In this document: piece by piece, positions 59,145 through 64,000 of the stretch
Layout of the letters: each line of letters begins with the position of its first letter
Numbering within the stretch: position 1 is the stretch's first letter
DNA from: Pediococcus inopinatus
GTDB lineage: Bacteria > Bacillota > Bacilli > Lactobacillales > Lactobacillaceae
Assembly (NCBI RefSeq): GCF_002982135.1
Contig: NZ_CP019981.1
Span: forward strand, 1,364,001 to 1,428,000
Reading direction: 5' to 3'
DNA: 64,000 nt
Made by a program: the position numbers and the translations under genes
The notes under the pieces: model-generated
Database searches by the model: none
Told to the model about the DNA's origin: nothing
Seen by the model: only the letters and a program-made list of their open reading frames with translations

Positions 59145-60736
59145 GTTGTTCGCCAGTGTGTTGTTCGCCAGTGATAATGTCTTAACTAATTGGTCAGCAA
59201 AAATGTCTCGCAAATATGTTTCACCTCCGGCAAAATAGTTAATGGAGGTGGACAACATGAGAAAGGTTGTTTTAACAGTGAAAGAAGACCACAAATATCA
59301 AGTAATTCAGCAAGTAGTTAATGAACGAAAGAATCGTTGTCGAGCTAGTATTGAATTAAATCTATCATTACGACAAATTGATCGATTAATAATCAAATAT
59401 CGAACTAAGGGTAAATCTAGCTTTGTGCATGGCAATACTGGCAAAAAGCCACAGAATAAGATCTCAACCAAACAAATCAATCGAATTATTAAGCTGTATG
59501 AAACTGATTACCAAGGCTTCAATATTTCCCATTTCTATGAGTTTTTATTAAGTAGAGAAGGTATTCAAGTTTCTGAATCAACTTTACGACGAATACTTAG
59601 AACCCATCGGGTTCTGTCACCCAAAGCTCATCACAATACCAAAAGACAAATACGCAAAGAATTAAAGCTCAAGGAACAACGGCAGGCTTTGTCTAAACGT
59701 GACGAAAAGACCTTACAAGTTGTTGAACCAGTGGAAGCAATAAAGGCTCATCCGTCACGCGCTAGGAAAAAATTTGCCGGTGAACTTATTCAGATGGATG
59801 CCTCGGTTGAGCTCTGGTTCGGCAATACAAAGACTTATCTACATGCCGCGATTGATGATTATAGTGGTGCGATTGTTGGCGCCTACTTTGATACCGAAGA
59901 AACGTTAAACGCTTATTATCAAGTTATGGCTCAAATATTGACTTCTTTTGGAATCCCGTATGAGATTTTAACAGACCGAAGAACGGTTTTTAACTCAAAC
60001 AAAAAAGCAGATTCTCCAACGAAGGAAAACCCACTCACTCAATTCGGTTATGCGTGTAAGTCACTGGGAACCAAACTCTCAGTGACTAGCATACCGCAAA
60101 CCAAAGGCAGAATTGAACGCCTTTTTGAAACACTACAAAGCCGACTTTTAAATGAACTTAAACTAGCAAATACAACGACAATTGAGCAAGCTAACGACTT
60201 CCTCAACCCATTTGTAAAAGAATTCAATCAAAAGTTTGCTTTACCTATTAAAATTAACACGAGTGGCTTTGACAAACAACTTACATCTTCAGAAATTGAT
60301 CAGATTTTAATCACAACTCGAGAGCGCTCAATTTCATCTGGTCACACTGTCAAATTAAATAATCAGGAATATCAATTATTTGAATCAGATAAGCTAGTTT
60401 GTTTAAAACCACGAACTAAGGTCTTAATCGTTAAAACTTTAACTGGTAAGCTTTACGCTACTACAGATGCAGATCAAATATTTGATTTACATCCGCTTGC
60501 AGATCATGACTTAGTTTCGCCAGCTTTCGAGGTTATTATTGAAAAACCATCTAATATGGCCCCAAAGAACAAGAAGCCCAAGGCTTCTATGAACCACCCA
60601 TGGAGGAGAGCCAATTATCGCGACTATTTGCGTACAATTGGGTATTCCGAAAAAGGAGCAAATCATATGGCATATGAGATTTAAATTTGACAAGGATGTT
60701 CAATGATTATTGAGACATTTTTCCTTACCGATTGAC
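59145..60736 (+). mobile_element. IS1202/ISNCY-like insertion sequence, copy 1
   Basis: 1592 bp between 16-bp repeats, with imperfect inverted ends (GTTGTTCGCCAGTG-ATAATGTC against GTCAATCGGTAAGGAAAAATG, sharing TCG and AATGTCT-AA). The left end carries an extra 15-bp duplication (59145-59159 and 59160-59174) that copy 2 lacks. One intact transposase. Long target duplications are a trait of IS1202-related elements. Confidence 0.85.
59257..60684 (+). CDS. IS1202/ISNCY-like transposase, copy 1
   Basis: ATG at 59257 gives 475 residues; GGAGGTG 6 bases upstream is the ribosome site, and an ATG five codons earlier overlaps it. N-terminal helix-turn-helix (LSLRQIDRLIIKYRTKGKSS), then an integrase core with catalytic residues in QMDASVELW, LTDRRTVF and RIERLFETLQS. 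The C-terminal part has a small beta-rich domain (VKLNNQEYQLFE...). The exact family name rests on recollection of ISNCY/IS1202 elements in lactobacilli. Confidence 0.87.
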   Translation: MRKVVLTVKEDHKYQVIQQVVNERKNRCRASIELNLSLRQIDRLIIKYRTKGKSSFVHGNTGKKPQNKISTKQINRIIKLYETDYQGFNISHFYEFLLSREGIQVSESTLRRILRTHRVLSPKAHHNTKRQIRKELKLKEQRQALSKRDEKTLQVVEPVEAIKAHPSRARKKFAGELIQMDASVELWFGNTKTYLHAAIDDYSGAIVGAYFDTEETLNAYYQVMAQILTSFGIPYEILTDRRTVFNSNKKADSPTKENPLTQFGYACKSLGTKLSVTSIPQTKGRIERLFETLQSRLLNELKLANTTTIEQANDFLNPFVKEFNQKFALPIKINTSGFDKQLTSSEIDQILITTRERSISSGHTVKLNNQEYQLFESDKLVCLKPRTKVLIVKTLTGKLYATTDADQIFDLHPLADHDLVSPAFEVIIEKPSNMAPKNKKPKASMNHPWRRANYRDYLRTIGYSEKGANHMAYEI

Positions 60737-60752
60737 ATAACAGATTATGAAT
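60737..60752. repeat. 16-bp direct repeat, middle copy
   Basis: Shared by both insertion-sequence copies: the only 16 bases between the end of copy 1 and the start of copy 2. Confidence 0.9.
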
Positions 60753-62329
60753 GTTGTTCGCCAGTGATAATGTCTTAACTAATTGGTCAGCAAAAATGTC
60801 TCGCAAATATGTTTCACCTCCGGCAAAATAGTTAATGGAGGTGGACAACATGAGAAAGGTTGTTTTAACAGTGAAAGAAGACCACAAATATCAAGTAATT
60901 CAGCAAGTAGTTAATGAACGAAAGAATCGTTGTCGAGCTAGTATTGAATTAAATCTATCATTACGACAAATTGATCGATTAATAATCAAATATCGAACTA
61001 AGGGTAAATCTAGCTTTGTGCATGGCAATACTGGCAAAAAGCCACAGAATAAGATCTCAACCAAACAAATCAATCGAATTATTAAGCTGTATGAAACTGA
61101 TTACCAAGGCTTCAATATTTCCCATTTCTATGAGTTTTTATTAAGTAGAGAAGGTATTCAAGTTTCTGAATCAACTTTACGACGAATACTTAGAACCCAT
61201 CGGGTTCTGTCACCCAAAGCTCATCACAATACCAAAAGACAAATACGCAAAGAATTAAAGCTCAAGGAACAACGGCAGGCTTTGTCTAAACGTGACGAAA
61301 AGACCTTACAAGTTGTTGAACCAGTGGAAGCAATAAAGGCTCATCCGTCACGCGCTAGGAAAAAATTTGCCGGTGAACTTATTCAGATGGATGCCTCGGT
61401 TGAGCTCTGGTTCGGCAATACAAAGACTTATCTACATGCCGCGATTGATGATTATAGTGGTGCGATTGTTGGCCCCTACTTTGATACCGAAGAAACGTTA
61501 AACGCTTATTATCAAGTTATGGCTCAAATATTGACTTCTTTTGGAATCCCGTATGAGATTTTAACAGACCGAAGAACGGTTTTTAACTCAAACAAAAAAG
61601 CAGATTCTCCAACGAAGGAAAACCCACTCACTCAATTCGGTTATGCGTGTAAGTCACTGGGAACCAAACTCTCAGTGACTAGCATACCGCAAACCAAAGG
61701 CAGAATTGAACGCCTTTTTGAAACACTACAAAGCCGACTTTTAAATGAACTTAAACTAGCAAATACAACGACAATTGAGCAAGCTAACGACTTCCTCAAC
61801 CCATTTGTAAAAGAATTCAATCAAAAGTTTGCTTTACCTATTAAAATTAACACGAGTGGCTTTGACAAACAACTTACATCTTCAGAAATTGATCAGATTT
61901 TAATCACAACTCGAGAGCGCTCAATTTCATCTGGTCACACTGTCAAATTAAATAATCAGGAATATCAATTATTTGAATCAGATAAGCTAGTTTGTTTAAA
62001 ACCACGAACTAAGGTCTTAATCGTTAAAACTTTAACTGGTAAGCTTTACGCTACTACAGATGCAGATCAAATATTTGATTTACATCCGCTTGCAGATCAT
62101 GACTTAGTTTCGCCAGCTTTCGAGGTTATTATTGAAAAACCATCTAATATGGCCCCAAAGAACAAGAAGCCCAAGGCTTCTATGAACCACCCATGGAGGA
62201 GAGCCAATTATCGCGACTATTTGCGTACAATTGGGTATTCCGAAAAAGGAGCAAATCATATGGCATATGAGATTTAAATTTGACAAGGATGTTCAATGAT
62301 TATTGAGACATTTTTCCTTACCGATTGAC
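60753..62329 (+). mobile_element. IS1202/ISNCY-like insertion sequence, copy 2
   Basis: 1577 bp, same orientation as copy 1 and nearly identical. The noted differences are a 15-bp shorter left end and one base change (G to C) in the transposase. This indicates a recent tandem insertion or duplication. Confidence 0.85.
60850..62277 (+). CDS. IS1202/ISNCY-like transposase, copy 2
   Basis: 475 residues from ATG 60850, the same start logic as copy 1. It differs in one residue, Pro for Ala in the strand GAIVG(A/P)YFD between the first and second catalytic Asp; about residue 209 counted from this start. Whether the change affects activity is unknown. All three catalytic positions are kept. Confidence 0.87.
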   Translation: MRKVVLTVKEDHKYQVIQQVVNERKNRCRASIELNLSLRQIDRLIIKYRTKGKSSFVHGNTGKKPQNKISTKQINRIIKLYETDYQGFNISHFYEFLLSREGIQVSESTLRRILRTHRVLSPKAHHNTKRQIRKELKLKEQRQALSKRDEKTLQVVEPVEAIKAHPSRARKKFAGELIQMDASVELWFGNTKTYLHAAIDDYSGAIVGPYFDTEETLNAYYQVMAQILTSFGIPYEILTDRRTVFNSNKKADSPTKENPLTQFGYACKSLGTKLSVTSIPQTKGRIERLFETLQSRLLNELKLANTTTIEQANDFLNPFVKEFNQKFALPIKINTSGFDKQLTSSEIDQILITTRERSISSGHTVKLNNQEYQLFESDKLVCLKPRTKVLIVKTLTGKLYATTDADQIFDLHPLADHDLVSPAFEVIIEKPSNMAPKNKKPKASMNHPWRRANYRDYLRTIGYSEKGANHMAYEI

Positions 62330-62345
62330 ATAACAGATTATGAAT
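62330..62345. repeat. 16-bp direct repeat, right copy
   Basis: Third identical copy. Joining 59128 to 62330 restores a plausible uninterrupted sequence upstream of the T-box promoter. Confidence 0.9.
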
Positions 62346-62419
62346 TAATTTTATACAAAAACCGGAGCCTTAATTACTTTTTTCTGAACAGTACCAACCA
62401 TGGAGCTTACAATTCCAAC

Positions 62420-62451
62420 AAAAAAGAAGCCCGCAAAATGTGAGCTTCTTC
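62420..62451 (-). terminator. Intrinsic terminator after rplL
   Basis: On the minus strand AGAAGCTC pairs with GGGCTTCT (one mismatch and wobble) around a 9-base loop, followed by TTTTT. Confidence 0.8.
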
Positions 62452-62467
62452 GATATAGCAAGTATTA

Positions 62468-62836
62468 TTATTTAACTGTAACAACAGCGCCAGCTTCTTC
62501 AAGCTTAGCTTTAACATCGTTTGCTTCATCTTCTGAAACGTCTTCTTTGATAGCTGAAGGTGCCTTGTCAACAAGGTCCTTAGCATCTTTCAAGCCAAGT
62601 CCAGTGATTTCACGAACAGCCTTGATTGCTTTAACCTTAGCTGAACCTGCTTCTGTTAATTCAACAGTGAATGTTGATTTAGCAGCAGCACCGTCGCCAC
62701 CAGCAGCGCCTGCAGCAGCAACTGGAGCAGCAGCTGAAACACCGAATTCGTCTTCGATAGCTTTAACTAAATCGTTTAAGTCAGTAATTGAAGCACCTTT
62801 TAAGTCTTCAATAAATTGGTCTTTGTCTAATGCCAT
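62468..62836 (-). CDS. rplL: 50S ribosomal protein L7/L12
   Basis: Stalk protein that recruits translation factors. ATG at 62836 (122 residues, [14 protein letters not shown]) has GGAGG 8 bases upstream; an ATG five codons earlier overlaps that site. The Ala/Gly-rich hinge and the C-terminal domain [18 protein letters not shown] are typical. It follows rplJ by about 40 bases and ends at a terminator, so rpoB is not cotranscribed here. Confidence 0.98.
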   Translation of the reverse strand: MALDKDQFIEDLKGASITDLNDLVKAIEDEFGVSAAAPVAAAGAAGGDGAAAKSTFTVELTEAGSAKVKAIKAVREITGLGLKDAKDLVDKAPSAIKEDVSEDEANDVKAKLEEAGAVVTVK

Positions 62837-62878
62837 TTTTGTTTCCTCCATTTTTTGTATGTCTAATTTTAATTAAAA

Positions 62879-63385
62879 TTAAGCAGCGTCTTCTTCAGAC
62901 TTCTTGTCTGAAACAGCTTTAACAGCGTATGCCACATTGCGTACAGGTGCTTGTAATACATTAGCAAGCATGCTGAGCAAGTCATCACGACTAGGCATTG
63001 AAGCGTAAACTCCAATTTCTTCAATTGAAGCTACCTTACCTTCGATCATACCACCCTTAAGTTCAAGAGCGTCATGTTCATCAGCAAACTTCTTCAAAAT
63101 CTTAGCAGGTGCAACTGGATCCTCATCAGAAAATGCAACAGCACTTGGTCCAACAAAGATATCGTTTAAATCAGAAAAACCAGCTTTTTCAGCGGCACGT
63201 GTTAAGATCTTGTTCTTAATTACATGCAACGTAACGCCAGCCTCACGTAATTCCTTACGTAATTCTGTATCTTCAGCAACTGTTAATCCACGAGAATCAA
63301 CAACGATTGCAGAAGCAGCATTATTGAAATACTCAGTAGCTTGATCAACAACAACAGCTTTTTTAGCGATTGCTTCTTTACTCAT
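62879..63385 (-). CDS. rplJ: 50S ribosomal protein L10
   Basis: Stalk base protein that anchors L7/L12 and represses its own operon by binding the leader. The 168-residue sequence [20 protein letters not shown]...[17 protein letters not shown] matches the family. The gene lies directly behind the L10 leader and before rplL. Confidence 0.98.
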   Translation of the reverse strand: MSKEAIAKKAVVVDQATEYFNNAASAIVVDSRGLTVAEDTELRKELREAGVTLHVIKNKILTRAAEKAGFSDLNDIFVGPSAVAFSDEDPVAPAKILKKFADEHDALELKGGMIEGKVASIEEIGVYASMPSRDDLLSMLANVLQAPVRNVAYAVKAVSDKKSEEDAA

Positions 63386-63417
63386 TAATTTTCACCTCCA
63401 GCAAGTTTTTAAACCAT

Positions 63418-63525
63418 AAAAAATCCGCACCCAGACTTCGGATGCGGAAATTTACATTTCTACGTTCCTCGGCAGGCAGTTTGAGACGAAATCGTCACCT
63501 GAGTCTTAGGCAAATTTTATTATAA
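63418..63525 (-). ncRNA. L10 leader RNA (autoregulatory)
   Basis: On the minus strand the conserved L10-binding sequence CCTAAGACTCAGGTGACG, then CGTCTCAAACTGCCTGCCGAGG, ends in a hairpin TCCGCATCC...GGGTGCGGA with TTTTTT (63418-63448), acting as attenuator. Binding of L10-L12 limits rplJL expression, as known in Firmicutes. Confidence 0.92.
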
Positions 63526-63579
63526 TTTACTAATCCAAGTTACCATAGAAACAAGTTCCATGTCAACATTCAATTCAAA

Positions 63580-64000
63580 TTAGAATTGAGAAAGATCAAC
63601 ATGAACCCCAGGGCCAAATGTTGAAGTAACAGATACGTTCTTAACATAAGTTCCCTTAACGGAAGCTGGACGTGAACGTACAATTGTATCCTCAATAACA
63701 TCTAAGTTACCTAATAACTTATCAGCATCGAATGATACCTTACCAATTGGCACATGAACGTTACCGTCACGGTCAGTTCTGTAAGTTACTTTACCAGCTT
63801 TAGACTCTTCAACGGCCTTTTTAACATCCATTGTGACAGTCCCTGTCTTAGGGTTAGGCATTAAACCTTTAGGTCCAAGTACACGACCTAAACGTCCAAC
63901 TTGTGCCATCATATCAGGAGTTGCAACAGCAACATCGAAATCAAGCCAGCCACCCTGAATCCGTTGTACCAAATCATCGTCACCGACAACATCAGCACCA
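63580..64000 (-). CDS. rplA: 50S ribosomal protein L1, C-terminal part (cut by window edge)
   Basis: About 139 residues to the stop at 63580, open to the right edge ([17 protein letters not shown]...). The segment [20 protein letters not shown] is the L1 signature. L1 forms the ribosome's mobile stalk and binds 23S rRNA. The N-terminal portion and rplK lie outside the window. Internal TTG 63972 is not the start. Confidence 0.97.
   Translation of the reverse strand, partial: GADVVGDDDLVQRIQGGWLDFDVAVATPDMMAQVGRLGRVLGPKGLMPNPKTGTVTMDVKKAVEESKAGKVTYRTDRDGNVHVPIGKVSFDADKLLGNLDVIEDTIVRSRPASVKGTYVKNVSVTSTFGPGVHVDLSQF

Noticed and set aside
59145..59174. Possible CRISPR or satellite repeat
   Set aside because: Only two units, inside an IS terminus; no spacers or cas genes.
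59088..59294. Small minus-strand open frame beside the IS copies, repeated at 60681-60887
   Set aside because: It covers IS ends and the T-box promoter and is repeated only because the element is repeated.

Overview
The window is a low-GC Gram-positive chromosome segment from the Lactobacillaceae (a Lactobacillus-like lactic acid bacterium). The evidence is family resemblance and gene order: an rapZ-yvcK pair, hprK-lgt-gpsA-galU, a pst-pho cluster, a 788-residue SecA without a zinc tail, comFA-comFC, class Ib nrdHEF, an L10 leader before rplJ-rplL, many TTG/GTG starts and strong Shine-Dalgarno sites. The species cannot be named from the sequence. Several starts were moved from the longest open frame to the codon with the best ribosome site, and each case is stated.

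Layout. 1-9 kb (minus strand): the end of yvcK/glmR, rapZ, uvrA, uvrB, an HD phosphohydrolase and phosphoglucomutase. 9-15 kb: trxB, galU, gpsA, lgt, hprK and two small envelope genes (YvlD-like, PspC-like). 15-24 kb: phoU, pstB, pstB, pstA, pstC, pstS under a PhoP-box promoter, then phoR-phoP and prfB, which needs a +1 frameshift. 24-29 kb: secA, hpf, comFC, comFA and divergent yigZ. 29-33 kb: tagO and a KimA-type potassium transporter. 33-39 kb: groEL/groES under CIRCE, a CPBP protease, rex and an ABC-F ATPase. 39-45 kb: a serine hydrolase, tsaD-rimI-tsaB, galE, an acyl-ACP thioesterase and rsmI. 45-52 kb: yabA, holB, darA, tmk, recR, ybaB, dnaX, SRP RNA, tadA and an rRNA-type methyltransferase. 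52-55.7 kb: nrdH-nrdE-nrdF on the plus strand behind two NrdR boxes. 62.4-64 kb: rplL, rplJ, the L10 leader and the partial rplA.

The accessory part is 55.7-62.35 kb. It holds an IS3-family element, an ISL3-family element that cuts into the terminator of a T-box leader, and two tandem copies of a 1.58-kb IS1202/ISNCY-like element bordered by three copies of a 16-bp direct repeat. The T-box leader keeps its promoter and sensor, but the gene it controlled is not in the window. This is the most unusual observation here.

Regulation readable from the sequence: LexA-like box before uvrB, PhoP-like 11-bp repeats before pstS (and weaker ones before tagO), CIRCE before groES, a Rex-like palindrome before rex, NrdR boxes before nrdH, the L10 autoregulatory leader, and terminator-like hairpins inside the uvrB leader and between nrdH and nrdE. 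No tRNA, rRNA, CRISPR array or prophage was seen. Apart from the IS cluster the window is ordinary core genome, and I did not find a clearly new multigene system.
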